DNA of 64,000 nt, from contig NC_057015.1 of the NCBI RefSeq assembly GCF_000002595.2, positions 5,567,195-5,631,194 of the forward strand, written 5' to 3'. The notes under the pieces are model-generated. The model saw only the letters and a list, made by a program, of their open reading frames with translations. It was not told the DNA's origin and searched no databases. The translations under genes were made by a program, and so were the position numbers. The stretch is from Chlamydomonas reinhardtii. Lineage: Eukaryota > Chlorophyta > Chlorophyceae > Chlamydomonadales > Chlamydomonadaceae. Below, one piece after another: positions 22,866 to 36,100 of this stretch. The stretch's first letter is position 1. Every line of letters begins with the position of its first letter.

Positions 22866-25800
22866 TTAGTAGTGGTTGCCGACCTTGCGGTGGTGCACGG
22901 CGGTGGGCACGTTCTCATCCAGCACCTTGCCCTCCAGCACCTGTGCAGAGAAGGCGGGGAGGCGGGCAGGCAACAGTCGGGGGCAGGCATGTGTCTTGCA
23001 GGGTGGGTCAGGGCACGGGGCGCAGGGGGCAATACCATGGCCCGGGAAGGGGCTCCCCTGCCCAGGACTGCCCCGTCTTTGCAGCGTCGCACCCATGCCA
23101 TGTGCAGATCCAGAGCACCGTATAACATGCGCAGGAAGCCTTCATGACCCGGGTACCACGTACGGCGGCCAACTTCGCTCTGCCAATCTGAGATCCAACC
23201 GCCTGCAATTGCTACATCATGGCACATGTTTCGTGCCATGTCCCTATTACCCTCCCCACCGCCGCCGCTCACCGAGGCGTACACGATGTAGTGGTCTCCC
23301 GCCTCCATGCGCGACACCACACTGCACTCCAGGATGCTGTTGGCCTCCTTGAGCACCGGCGCGCCCAGCGTGGGCGAGGGCTCCGTCTCCAAGTCTGCAC
23401 GGAGCGAAGGGGCGGGGGATTACATTCATGATTATCTAAGAAGTGAAGGCGTAGCCAGGAACAGTAGTACAGCAGGGGGGCGCGGCAGGAAGTCCTTGCA
23501 GCCACCAGCATCCAGCTCGCCCCACCTTGCAGAAGCCCTGACACACAATTGCTCCTCAACATCCGTCCTTGCACTGCCATAATTACCCAATACCCCACCC
23601 CTTCATATCCTTCAATCCGATTGGTGCATACAATCCGCAAGGTTCATCTCTAGCTCTCTGGCCGCCAGGCTGCTCACCCGCCAGGCGGTCCTCTCCGGGG
23701 CCGAATGGCCGTGTGAGCGCCTTCATGACCTTCTTGTCGCGGCCCTCCGCCACCATGCTGATGGCGAACTTGCCGCCCACGATGAGCAGCTTCTCAATGG
23801 CGCGGTCCTTCTTGACCGCCACCGTCAGGCCGGGCGGGTCGAAGGAGGCCTACATGTCGGGGGGTTACATTCATGATCATTCAAAAAGTGAAGGCGTAGC
23901 CAGAAACAGTAGTACAGGAGACGCGTTGTTACCGATGTCCGTGAAGGGGGGGAGGAGACCGGGTGGTTGACCGGAGTGCGTGCGCAAGGGGTTGGCATGC
24001 GCACTATGCCACGCATGCGGATCCGGGGCTGGCAGACTGACAAGTTGCCGCAGCGCCGTGCAGGTCAGTCCATCGTGGATCCATGCTGCTATCGTAGCTC
24101 TCACAGCATTCGCTGCTGGGCCCGCACCTGCGACACCCAGCTGGCAAGCATGGCGCTGGTGGCGTCCTCGTCCTTGGCCGTCAGCACACTCAGCGACCCC
24201 ACCACACGCCCCATGGCCAGCTGCGGTCCGCTGGCCGCCTGCGCGCGGGCGCCTGTTATTGGGACACAGGGCGAATATCACGAGTGGGTGAATATGGAGA
24301 CGCAGGTAACTGGGTCCAGAGGGGCACCAAGGCAGGTCGCCAGGCATGCTCGCCTCTTACGCCGGCAGCTGCCTGCCACGCCACCTGGAACGCCCGCTGC
24401 GGCCTACCCTCCCGCCCAGCACCAACAACACTGCCGCCCCCTTGATCCTACTGTCCGCCTCACCCGCCACCACGTTGGTCTCGCGGCTCTTGAGCTTCTT
24501 CTTGATGGACTGCGCCAGCGCGCGGCCGCTCTCCTCGCACATCAGCAGGTCCTGTTGGGTTTGCCGCGATGCAAGCGAGGCGTTGGATACCCATTCGTAT
24601 ACAAGCAAGGTCCACGTAAGGCGAAACCCCGTCGCCATGCTCCCGTCCGGCCTGCTCCATCCGGCCGCGCAACGGACCTTGGCAGTGGGCTTGAACTTGA
24701 CACGGATGGCGTCGAAGGCGAAGCCGAAGCCGGCGTCGCGCAGGCGGCCCTCCATCTCGTCCACCGCCTCGCCACTCCAGCCGAACGAGCCGAACACGCC
24801 GCACGGCATGGCCTTGGCATTGGGCTCACGCAGGATGGTGCCCATCGCCACAGACACCTGGGGTGCGGGAATCAGAAACGTACAGGTCTGCAAAAGGCCC
24901 GGCTGGTAAGGGATTCGAGGGCGATGCCATGGTGTTGACAAGTCATTGAGCCAGCTAAAAACACATGTACCGTAGTTGCCCGCGCTGCGAAAGCACAAGC
25001 GCGGCGGCGGGCCCGGGAGTGCGGCGGCGGACGCACCTGGGTGGGCATGTGGCCTCCCAGGGTCGGGCTGCCTGCAACACACAACGGCGTGGGAGAGCGG
25101 GTACGTCACGGAGGGATTGCCGTATGCTCCGTTGAGGTGTTCACTTAACCGGAGCCTGCCAAGCGCAGCAGCACCTGCGGACTGACTACGCGTCCGAATC
25201 AGCCTCAATGTGACCTTGGCCACACCGCGCGGCAGCCCCGTAGCAGTGCGCTCACCCAGCACGAAGCCCTGCGAGGTGCGTGTGGCCTCCGCCACCTCGT
25301 CCAGTGTGCACAGCTCCAGGTTGAGCGTGTTCACCGCCACGCCGCCCTTGGTGATGCCGCGGCTGATGGCCTGTGGGGCGGCAGGGTAAGGTACAGGGCG
25401 GTCGCGGCAATCAGCATTCTACCCACCAGGGTACCCACCAGTCATCTAGTCAACTCCCGCCGGCGATGCAACACGCGACCTCACGCTCAAACGCAAGCGC
25501 CTGCCGATAAGCGCATCCCGTTACCTCATGCTTCCTGCTCCCGACCCTCCGCCCTCGCCTTTACGATCCTCTAGTCCTCCCCCACCTGCGCCAGAGCCGC
25601 GGTGTTGCCGTAGGCGGAGGCGTAGAACACGGAGGCGCAGGCGGTGGCGGCCGCCGCCAGCTGCTCATCCACCCAGCGCCGGTACTCCACCAGCAGCTGC
25701 GTCAGCGCGGACGACACCACGGGGCCGTGCATGGGCAGCAGCTCGCTCACGGGCAGCTGCTCCGAGGCCTCGGCCGGCGCGGCGGCGGGCGCGGGGCTGT

Positions 25801-28684
25801 CGGGCTTGTTGCGGTTCAGGCCCAGCAGGTTGCGGAAGAAGCTGCGAGAGCGAGCGAAGGAGCGAGCGGTTGTGGCGGCGCAAAGGCACAGTCAGGAGTG
25901 GCCGTGAGGCTTGAGGCTTTCATTGGCACGGAGCTTGCGGCCGCTACGAGTATCCCACCAACAGTGCTGTGTTTTAGCCGAAGCCCCCCGGTAACTGGAC
26001 GCATCGTCGTCGCCGCCATGAATGCACACACCCGCGCAGCGCCGCGCTGGTCTTGTTGACGCGGGGTGCGGAGCCGGGCTTGCGGCGGGCCGGCACCAGG
26101 TCCAGCTTGTCCAGCGCGGCGGCGGCCTGCGGCAGTGGCGAGTGGCGGGGTGAGTGGTAAGGTGGTGGAGGGTGGATTGGCGATTGTTGTGAGGCGTGGG
26201 GTGGCGCGGCGGGGTGGTGAGTTGGGCGATGGAGAAGCCCCGGCGTGAGAGCGCATGCCGCAGCGCATGTGTCCGCAGGCTTGGCCGGCACAGTCTACGG
26301 CAGTCGCTTGCACAGCTGCAAGCCTGCAACCGGCGCGCCCGGGCCTTCCGTCCCGCGGCACCGCCACTGGCTGATGAGCCCACGGCATGTCGCACCTGGC
26401 GGGCCGAGGGCGCCAGCATGCACTCGAAGTAGAAGCGCCAGTCGTCGCCGTAGGCCTCCCAGCCGCCCTCGTCCAGCGCGTCGCCGGCGGGCGGCGCGGC
26501 GTGTGCGGAGAAGAGCTTGGAGCTGAACAGCACGCGGTTGAGGGGGTCGTGCACCACCAGCAGGTCGGGCCAGCGGGGCGTGGGCGTCAGGATCACCTGC
26601 ACAGCGAAAAGGAGGGCCAGGGTCAGGAGGCGGGAGACGACTCGCACTCGCGCAGCCAGCCCTCACCCGTCAGGCCTTGAGCTATACTTCCCGCCCCAAC
26701 GGTGTTCCCACCCCCTACCCTTTTTGGCCCCACCAACCGTGCGCAATTCAACGTGTTCCCCTATGCTCACGCACATTCCCAACCAGGATACCTGGTCGAG
26801 GAACACAACTGCCCTGCAGCTGCCTCGCTGCCGTGAGTTCCCCGCACGCCCACCTTCCCAACCCCACTGCCCCACTGCGCCTACTGCCCCCCAGTGCCCC
26901 CCCACATACACACGCCCACCTTGAGCTGGTCGTCTGCGCCCGGGCCGCACGGCGCCACCGCCGCCCCCGACCTCGCCACCACCAGCTGGATGGAGCTCAG
27001 CAGCGGGGCCTTGTCCGCCTTCTCGCCTGCAAATGCATGCATGGTGCGGTAGCGGACGGGCGGCGTTGCATGACGGCAGCCACGTCAAGGCTGGCGCAGC
27101 TTGGGCATGGAGGTTCAGCACGCCGCCGTCCCCAACTCCCCATCAGCCATCGGCCTGCCCACATCTTGGCACCTCCAACCCCCGCCACCTTGCCGCCACG
27201 TAGCCCCACCCCCGGCCACCGGCGCCGCCCCACGCGCCTCCGCCCCAGCCGCCACAAGCGCACGCACCGACGGTGGTCTGCAGCAGGCGCAGCGCGGGGT
27301 TGGACAGCACCACTTGCAGCGGGCTGGAGCCGGCGGCCCCGGCCCCGGCGGCCAGCCGGCGCTGCAGCAGCAGCTCCAGGGAGGGGATTGCCTTGGCGTC
27401 CAGGTGCGTCAGGATGATGTGCGTCAGCGCCGTCAGCGGCGTCTGCTTCTCCAGTGCAGCCACTGCACGGCGAGCGGCACATGGGTGGTGGTGGGTGGAG
27501 CAGGGGCGCAGGGATGCTCGGGGCGCTCGCGGCAAGAGGCGTGGTGGAGGTGGAGGTCACGGGCGGCCCCGCGGTCGCCATGCGAAATGGATATGCTGCA
27601 ACGGCTGTGCGGCCTTGTATGCTTGGAGACCGGCTCTGGCGTCCATCCAACCCACTGCTGCAACTGCTGCTGCTTCACGCGCCCGCCCCTTGCCATCACT
27701 CACCGAAGTTCTCCGCGTACGCCTCATAAGGCACGTCCACCAGCGTCACCGCACCCGGCGCCTGCAGACAGAAGGCCGGCGGGCGGCTGGGCTCAGGCGC
27801 TCCGCTTGCATTACCCCAGCCCTGCCTAGCGTTTTCATCCCTCCTGCTCACTGGGCACATCGTTAAACACTGTATATCACTGTATAGCCTGCACGCTTCG
27901 GTGCAGACTAGCGGAGTTCCGGACCTGAAGTACGGAACGACAGCTCTGCGCCTGCCTACACACCACCCGCAGTTAAGGCAACACTACCGTGCTGCACTAC
28001 CGCTCCGTGCTGCACTACCGCCCCGCTCACCTTCATCCTTCCCCCACTCATCCCCCCTCCCCATGGCACCTACCGTGACCAGGTAGGAATTGTCTGTGGT
28101 GCCGCGCCGCATGCCGTACTCCACCTCGTACTTGAGGCGGTCGCTGCGGCAGATGGACTGGATCACCTTGATGTTGGGCGCCACCGAGGACACCTGAGCC
28201 TCCACGTTGACGGGAGCCGAGGGCGGCTGTGGAGGGGCGGGGGTGGATTGGGCAGGGTTGGACGGAGGGAGGTGGAGGGACGCGGGAGTCGGGAGTGCCC
28301 GAGTGCTGAGCCTCGAGCCGGACGAGCTCTGGCTGGAGGCGGGAGGGCGGGAGGGGTGCGACCCCGTGGGGGGCCCTGCTTCTGACCGCCTCGCGGGCTA
28401 CATGGGCGATTTTATAGTTGAGTAGGCATTAGCCGGTGATGCCCCGCGAACCAGTACCTCACCTGAACCGGCGCGGGCCCATGCTCCTTCGTCACCAGCG
28501 CTGCGCTCGCCTGGGGCACGAACGCACTGCGCCGAGCAAAGCGACGCTCTTGCCGGGTAGCGCGCGCTGCGGCCTTCAGAGACCTCGCTGAGCCTCTAAC
28601 GGGAACCGCTTGCACGCAGGCCAGCGACTTCTCTGAGCGAAGCCCGCTAGCCATATGACGTCGGTTGCCTTGCATTACTCGCAT
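22866..28684 (-). CDS. FLVA: Chloroplast flavodiiron protein, FLVA type
   Basis: In green algae, FLVA and FLVB together pass electrons from the acceptor side of photosystem I to O2, protecting it in fluctuating light. Sixteen exons keep phase: 28684-28463, 28226-28074, 27761-27704, 27462-27268, 27026-26920, 26596-26396, 26126-26032, 25841-25586, 25370-25256, 25071-25037, 24857-24678, 24551-24464, 24252-24128, 23849-23678, 23394-23273, 22940-22866. The product is 732 residues. Residues 1-50 are a basic, Ser/Ala-rich transit peptide. A metallo-beta-lactamase-like domain (about 80-340) precedes a flavodoxin domain (VFYASAYGNTAALAQ, GSPTLGGHMPTQ) and a C-terminal flavin reductase domain (about 575-732). 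The canonical HxExDH iron motif is here THLDAKAIPSL (H164, D166, K168, A169), so most diiron ligands are lost. That is the FLVA pattern, whereas FLVB keeps them. Confidence 0.88.
23415..23472. repeat. Intronic direct repeat, copy A
   Basis: This 58-bp element lies in the flavodiiron intron 23395-23677, some 20 nt before the 3' splice site in transcript direction. It is nearly the same as 23861-23917; the shared core includes ttacattcatgat and gaaggcgtagccag. Confidence 0.8.
23861..23917. repeat. Intronic direct repeat, copy B
   Basis: This second copy lies in the preceding flavodiiron intron (23850-24127), again about 11 nt before the 3' splice site. It differs from copy A by a few substitutions around the middle. 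Confidence 0.8.
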
Positions 28685-30194
28685 TGTTGTTGACTTGCTA
28701 GACCAGTCTGCACGTCGGAGTATTCAAGTGCAAGCAAAGGAGCGATTGCCTGCAGTATGAAATGCAATTATAAAACAGAGCGTGTTTATGATCCACCTGT
28801 GTTATTGCTGTTGGTTCCCACGGAGCTGAATCGGCAAGCACACTTTGGAGAAGAAACTTGCGTGCACTTCGACGACCGCAATGCAACGAGCGTATGCCAT
28901 CTTGGAAATGCTGCTGGTATTTACTCCAAAGCGAAGTTGCGTGTGTTGAGCGAGCTGGCCCAAGGGTCCACGGCCGCTCCAGCCTCCAGGCGTTTCCTGT
29001 CAGGTGCTTCCCAGGCTTAGCCCTCCCGTGCCCTCCCCGCTTCTTCGCCTGGCGCTCCCGCCCCCGTGCCTCCATCCTCCTCTTGGGGGCACATGCTGTG
29101 CAAGTTCTCCTCCACCTCGGGTGTCTCAATGCGCATGCGGACGGGCTGCACGCGTGCGCGCCCCGCGTCTCCGCACTTCACCTGACATGCCGCAGGGCCG
29201 CATGGGCGTGCGATGGGACAGTGGTAAGGCAAGTTGGCCGCATGGGCATGACCTCTCGCCTACTTTCTGGAATATGGTTTCCGTTTTGCCTACTGTTACT
29301 CAGTGAAGAGGGACTGAAGTACGGGGAGGCGTAGGGACTGGGGTTGGCAGAGAACACCCGTTTGTGCCGTACAGCCCAAAGCCCCCAACGCAGCCGAATG
29401 TCTGTGAGCGCTCGCGGTGCCTCTCGCTCCCTCTCATGTGTCGACCATGCATGCCGGGCACTGGGCAGTACCTTGGCGACTTGAACACAGTTCCATGCGA
29501 GCTTCGACCAACAGTACCAAGTACGCGCTCTACACATACGAAATGAAAGGTCTAAGGTCTTGTGTCCTTCGCCGTGCACACGCAGTGCAACTTGAGTGCA
29601 CCCTCGTTCCGACCGTATACTCGTGACCGGGTCTACCGCCTGCCGGGCCGTCATAGCGGTACGTTTCTGGACCCTGCCCGCAGCCTTGAGCCGGTCAAGA
29701 TCGAAGTCACCGAACGACAAAATAATACCGTACATGCACATAAAGTCATGTTGTCCACAGATGGCCGCCACCTGGTCGGCTGGAAAGCAAGCCACAAACG
29801 GTAGTGGCAGTTCCCAGTGAGTCCTAGCCGCCACAACTTAAGGCGCGCATGTGCTTGGCATCAGGTATCCTCGTTATGGTACAGCCAAGCCCAGGTATGG
29901 ACTCCATGCACGTCATCAGAAGAATAAGCAATAGCTCCGAGTCACTCTCAGCAGCGAATGCGCCATGAAAACCGCAGGTGCAGGCACACACCGTCAGCAA
30001 GGAGCGCACCACGCGTTAGCAACGCCGCCTAAATGGCGCACCCATTTCACATGTATGTTCATATGCCCTGGGGCCAAGGCCTTCTAACTCGCCCCGCTTG
30101 GCCAAATCCTCCTTGGTGGTAGTCCCCACCCGCTCGCAAACGCCAGCACGCCATCATGCTGCATGCCAAGCTGCTCATGCTTGGAAACCTGCGC
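28685..30194. other. Flavodiiron upstream region and channel 3' UTR
   Basis: This 1.5-kb stretch lies between the flavodiiron start and the stop of the channel gene, both on the minus strand. I saw no exact minus-strand TGTAA and no reading frame with a motif. The flavodiiron promoter should lie just above 28684, but no TATA box stands out. Confidence 0.5.
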
Positions 30195-33100
30195 CTACTC
30201 CTGCGCCGCGGGCGGCAGCGAGGGCGACGCCAAGTCCGACGACTCCGCCTGCGAGTAGGCCGCCCAGATGGTGTCCCGCACCAGCGTGTCCCGCCTGAGC
30301 GTGTGCCGCATCAGGTTGTCGTACCGGTTCGCCGCCGCGAAGCTGCGCCCAAACATGCGCGAGCGCCGACCCAGCGGCCGGCTGGGGCTGCCCGGCACAC
30401 CGCCACCGCCGCCCGCCGCCATGATGAAGCTGTTGTTTAGGTTCGGGGTGTTGCCGGCAGCTGCCGCCAGGTTGTTGTTGTTGTGCTGAGGCCCACCCGG
30501 GAGCGCGTTGCCGGTGCTGTTGCCCCCGAGCAGGCCGCCGCGGTACGGCCCCGGCAGCGAGGCGCCAGCGGTGACGGACATGGCACCCAGCAGCGCGGGC
30601 GGCTGCAGCGACTGCACGTGCAGCGGCGGCGACGCGAAGCTGGTCGCGCCGCCGCTGCGGTGCCGCATGCTGCCGCGGATGACGTCCATCAGCGACTGCG
30701 ACGGCGTCACGCGCTCCCGCGAGCCCTGGTACTGGTACTGGGGCTGGGGCTGGTGCAGCTGCTGCTGCTGCTGCTGTTGGACCTGGTGCAGCGCTGTCTG
30801 GCTGGCCGCCGCACCCGCAGCCGCCAGCGTGGCAGCTGCGGCGGCCCCCGCGCCGCTGCCGCCCGGCGCGTGCGCAATGGAGGGCGCGACCGGGAGTATG
30901 CTGGAGCCGCCGGCGAGGCCCAGCGCCGGCGGCCGCTGGTTGAGCGGGTTAAAGTGCACGTGCGGGTGCGGGTGCGCCGTGTGTTGCTGCAGGGCGGCGG
31001 TGTTTGTCCAGCTGCCGCAGGTGGGGCAGGCGACAGCGCCGCACTGAGTGCAGGGGTGCCCCATTGCCACAGCGCCCTGCTGGTGCTGCGGATGCTGCTG
31101 GTGCTGCTGGTGCAAGCTTGACGCACCACCGGATGCAGATCCGGGCCCTGACGACGAACCCAGCCCAGCAGGCCCGTGCCCCGCAGCGCCCGAGGTGTGC
31201 GAGCCCGCTCCCGGCAGTACCGGCGCCCCGAGCGCTGTTCCACCTGAGATGGAATGCGCCTGGTTGTGGAATGTGGCCGTGGCAAACGGCGATGAGAACC
31301 GACTGAGCATGGAGCGGCGCAGCCCTGGCGCCGCCGAAGCGATGTGGTGTGGTGGCAGTCCGCCGCCCGCAGTCAGAGACTTGGTGGCAAGCCCGTGACC
31401 CTGTGCGTTCAGTGGCTGCTGCTGCTGCTGCCCCATGATCTCCGGCGTGTGCTGTCCCGCACTTGGCGTTCCGCCTGTGAGCGAGTGGCGGAACGCATGC
31501 TGCTGCTGCCGCGATGGGTCATGATGAAGATGTGCACCAGTCGGGGACCGTATCCCACCATCGTTGTCGGTGTCGAGCTCTGATGGCCCGCAACTCTCTC
31601 GCACAGGGTCCAGCGGCGATGAGCGCGACGGCGGTCGCATGCTGCTGCCGTCGATGCTGGCCGGCCGCCGGCCGCCAGGGGGTCCGGGCCTCGTCTCTTG
31701 CGCAATGGGGTCGTCAGCATCAGGGCCCGGCTTGCTGGCAGCGGCGGCGGCGTGCTCCAGCGTATCTGCCTCACGCGGCGCCATGGCTGGCGGTGCAGAG
31801 GTGCGGTCCACGCTTCTCCTCTGGTCGCCGTCGCTGGAGGCGGGCGCCGGGCCGGCCGCCACGTGCGGGCCACCGAAGCTGATGTCCGCGGCCTCGGGGC
31901 CGCTCTCCAGCCCGGCTGTGGGGTCGGTCCTGCAGTGCATCAGCCGCCTGCTCCCAGTTGGCTGCTGCTGCTGCTGTTCCTCCAGGAACTGCCTGGACCG
32001 CTGCTGTTGCAGCGACAGTTGCTTATATGGCCTCAGCGACGGCGTGGCGGCGGAGGCCCCGGCGGTGGGCTGCTGCAGAGGCCGCGGCAGCACGTTCATG
32101 GACACGGAGCTCGAGTGCACCCCGGCGGCACTGGTGGAGTTGGACTCAGTCGAGCCGGCGCCCAGGTTGCGCTGCTGCGACACCACGCGGCGAATGGGCC
32201 GCTCCATCATCCCCAACAGTCCCTGACCCACCACCATGCCACCCGCAACGGCAGCAGCGGACGGCGGCATGGGCAGCACGCTGGATGATGGCCCCATGTT
32301 GCCGCCGACTGCGAAGCGCTGGTATGGAGGCGCCGGCTGCATACGGCTAGACAGCTGCAGCGCTGTGGCCGGCATGCCGCCGGCAGAGCCCGGCGGCTGC
32401 TGGCGGGAGGGCGACCGGCCGCCATGAAAGCCGGGGTCGTTGCGCGAGTGCGGGCGCTCCGCGAGGCCGGACTGTCCGTTGCCCTGCAAGTCCGTACCCT
32501 GTTCGCCGGCCACTGACACACGCTGGGAGCCGGGCATGGGCGGCGTGGTACTGCCTGGCGCGGCGCCGCCGCCTGAGCCTGCCGCGGCCGCCGTGCCTCC
32601 TGCGCCTGCCGCCGCTGCAGCCGTGTTGTCGGCCCCGGCTGCGGTCTCCTCTTCGAGGTCCCACGGCGCCGGGCCCTTGTGCGGATAGAACTTCTGGTTG
32701 GAGCTCATCGCCGCCGCCATCCACGGCGCCACCTCGCGCCGGCCGGCGCTCTGCCGGCTGGGCGTGATGAGGTTGCTGACGATGATGCTCTCGCCGTTCT
32801 GGTGCCCGCTGAGCGCAGCGGGGCTGGGGTCGGGCCCCGACATGGAGGCGTTCTCGTCGATGGTGTTGCCCACCACGGTGTTGGCGACGAACAGGTCGGG
32901 CGGCAGGCCAAAGGTGGCGGCGACGTCTGCCTGCTGGCGCTGCACCTCCTGCTGCACCTCCAGCGGCAACCCCATCACGGCCTGGTGGTGGTGGGAGCGA
33001 GCGTGCAGGACAAACTTGATGTGGGCGGCCAGTCGGCATAGGTCGCCAAGGGCCAGGGCCAAGCCGAGTCGGTTGAAGGGTTGTGTGTACGAATGTACGA

Positions 33101-36100
33101 TGCACGCTGGCGCCAGGAGCAGCTTCTGTACGTTGATTGCAGTAGCGAGGCAAGGACCCGTGCACAAGCCCTGCTACTGATCCGGCCCGCCGCGCTGCTC
33201 ACCTCAGGCGTGAGGCCGTCCCGCACCATGGACTCCTCCACCAGCTCGGTCAGCACCCCCTGTAGGCTGCCGTCCTCGATGTTTGCCTGGGGGGAGCAAC
33301 AAGGAGGTAGCAGCGCGGGCTTACGGCAGTGGTGCGGGGTAGCCATGTAGCATCACGGGGCTAGCAGCGTGGGACTACAGCGGTGCGGCGGCGGAGCCAA
33401 GAAGTGAGGTCATGGTTGTCAGGCCCCTGTATGGAGGCAGGAAGACTGCACACACTCCCGGCAAACGCCCTACTTCCTCAATTCCGGTCCTGGGTTATGA
33501 CAGCGACCCTTGTTCGCAGGCCTGCCGAAAGGACTGCCGCATAGACGGACTCATTACGAATCCAGCTCACCCGCTCCAGCTCTATTGATAGCTCGTCCAG
33601 CGGCCAAGGCAACTCTCCATAGTTGCCGGCGATCGCGCTCGCCAGCAGCGCCACCACCTCACACCAGCCGCCAGTGGTGCTGAGCGTCACAGCGCCGACT
33701 GTGCTGCTGTGCTGGTCGTCCGCACCCAGGTAGAAGATGTGCCTCACCTGCAGGCACGGCGCGTCACGGCATATCAGGTGCAGGCGACGCGTACCTCGCC
33801 TTGAGCGCGGACACGACAGATCGCGGCCAGTGGCTGCGCGCAACCTCTTCCCACCCATGCCTGCACCCTGGACCGCTAAGGACTCGCTTCCGCGCAGCTA
33901 CGTCGTTCCACTGCCAGTACAATCAAATAAGAAGGCCGGCAGCACGGCCATCCAAGCCCCCTGACCCCGCAGCCGCCCGCTCACCAGGGCTGCGCGGATG
34001 TACTCAAGCAACGCGAGGCGGATGCCGGGGTAAATGTGCAGCACGCGGGACAGGTCCTCCAGCCGCACCTCCCACAGCTGGCAAGGGCCAGCCGCACGCA
34101 GCGTCCAGGGCCGGAACCTGCGGCGCGCCGCGGCGGGCACAGCAGCGCCACATCCCTCGGTGCGTAGCTGGTACCAACTTCGTCGGCAGTGCACGCCAGC
34201 AGCCGCCCCGCCCCGCATGCATATCTGCCCGCCTCACCGGCAATTCTTGATTTACCATTGACTGCCCACCCTGCCCCGCCCTCACCTGCAGGGCTTGACG
34301 TCCAGCGCCAGCAGCAGCGAGTCGCCCACCAGCGCCGGCGCCGACACGTGCTGCGCCTCCTCCTTGTGCCGCAGCGCCACTAGCCGCCCCGACGCCAGCA
34401 GCCACATGCGGTCCGCGTCGTCGCCCTGCCGGCACAGCTCCTGGCCTGCGGCGGGCAACAGGTGAAAGTGCGGGTTGGCACAGCCATGTACCGCATGTGT
34501 GCACGACTCTGCCGGTAATAGCGTATCGGGTGACGGCCTCGGTGCATACAAAGCTACGGGCGTCCCACGCAGCCGCGCCAGCTGTGTTCGTGGACGTGTC
34601 AGTGGGGCGGCAGCGTGCGATGTCGCGCGCAACCCACCCACGATGGCCTTGATGGGCCGGAAGTGCGCGGCCAGCAGCTGCTGTGCGTCCTCGTTCAAGT
34701 CGCGCAGCGCGTGCACGGACTTGATCAGCGGCAGCGCCAGCTCGCTGGCCACCTGTGGGCGCGTGAGAGGGACATGAATAAAAGCATCAACAACATGCGC
34801 GGGAGAACTGGCACGCATGGGCAGTGCTGCTGTGCCGGTCCTGGTAATGTAGTCATGTGTGTGTGGCGTGCATTTCAGCGGCCCTGCACAGGCGCACCTC
34901 GAATCTCAGGTAGGAGGGCAGGTCTGCGAACAGCTCCGCCTCGCCGTACTCCAACGATTGCTTGGCCACGTAGACCTGAGCGAAGTACTCCTGTTGTGCC
35001 GAGTTGCGAGCATGCAAGTTGTGATGGAAGAACCGTAAAAAAAATAATGGCAGAGCTGGCTACGAGTCCGCACGCTGTGCCGGAGTGCTGCGCGGCGTAC
35101 CTGGATGCCGAGGCGCAGGTGCTCGTTGAGCGTGCATGTGGTCAGCCAGTGCTTGACCAGGCTAATCTTCTTGATGTGCGCTTGCAGCCTGCGAGGTATG
35201 CGCACGTGGGCTGTTTCAGCAGGTCATACGGTGCACCTATGCGCGTAGCGCCGCTACATGAGGGGCAACAGCCTCAGCATCGATCAACCGCACATCCCCA
35301 AACCCTGGGCCGCGCACCGTGTGGCCGCAACATCGGCACGCGCCAGCGAGGTCGTGACGCTGGCGACCAGGATACCAAACGCGATCATGCCCGCGATCAT
35401 GGTCATGTTAATCACCAGCTGCTCCGCCCACCAGCGCGGCCCCAGGTCGCCGAAGCCGGTGGTGGTGGCCGTGGTGATGATCTGCGGCAGCGTCCAGGTG
35501 CGGCAGGTTTGGGCCGGAGTCAGGCTGGAGGTGCACCCGCCAGCGCTGAAGGCAATCGACCAAGAACAAGAGCCGTGGACACATCGGCTGGAGACTTCAA
35601 CAGCGCACCCACGCGTAGGGGTCCATACACGGGCCAGGGGGATTCACGCATCGGCATCCCTGCGCACCCAGTAGACTGATGTGAACCACTGGTAGGGGCG
35701 GGAGGATTCTGGCAGGTTAGCCCAGTCGGCGCTCGTCATCCAGCTGTCCTCCAGCCCGTGCATGTACGCCAGCAGCACCATGATGCACGCCACAAAGTTG
35801 ACCAGCACAAACACCTGGTACGCCACCATCAACACTGTGGCAGTAGGGGCAGGCGGTGGCAGCGGTCAGCGGCATTGCATTGGACTAGCGCGGCAACATA
35901 CGGTAGTATGGCAGGTGCGGCTGGCTAGCGCTGCCCCGTGCCGACGTCCAAACGCACCGTACAGGGTGGAGAAATTGATGTACTTGCTGATGAAGCCGTC
36001 CTGGCCCAGAGTGCTGTCGATGTGGATCACCTGAGCAGCGGCAAGCAATGTTCCGTCAGTGGGATGGCCGCTGGTGATAAATACATGGACGACCGCGCAC

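Noticed and set aside
30483-32288. Several long plus-strand ORFs opposite the channel's last exon
   Set aside because: They are Ala/Arg/Gly-rich shadows of the low-complexity coding strand, with no motif and no splice partners.
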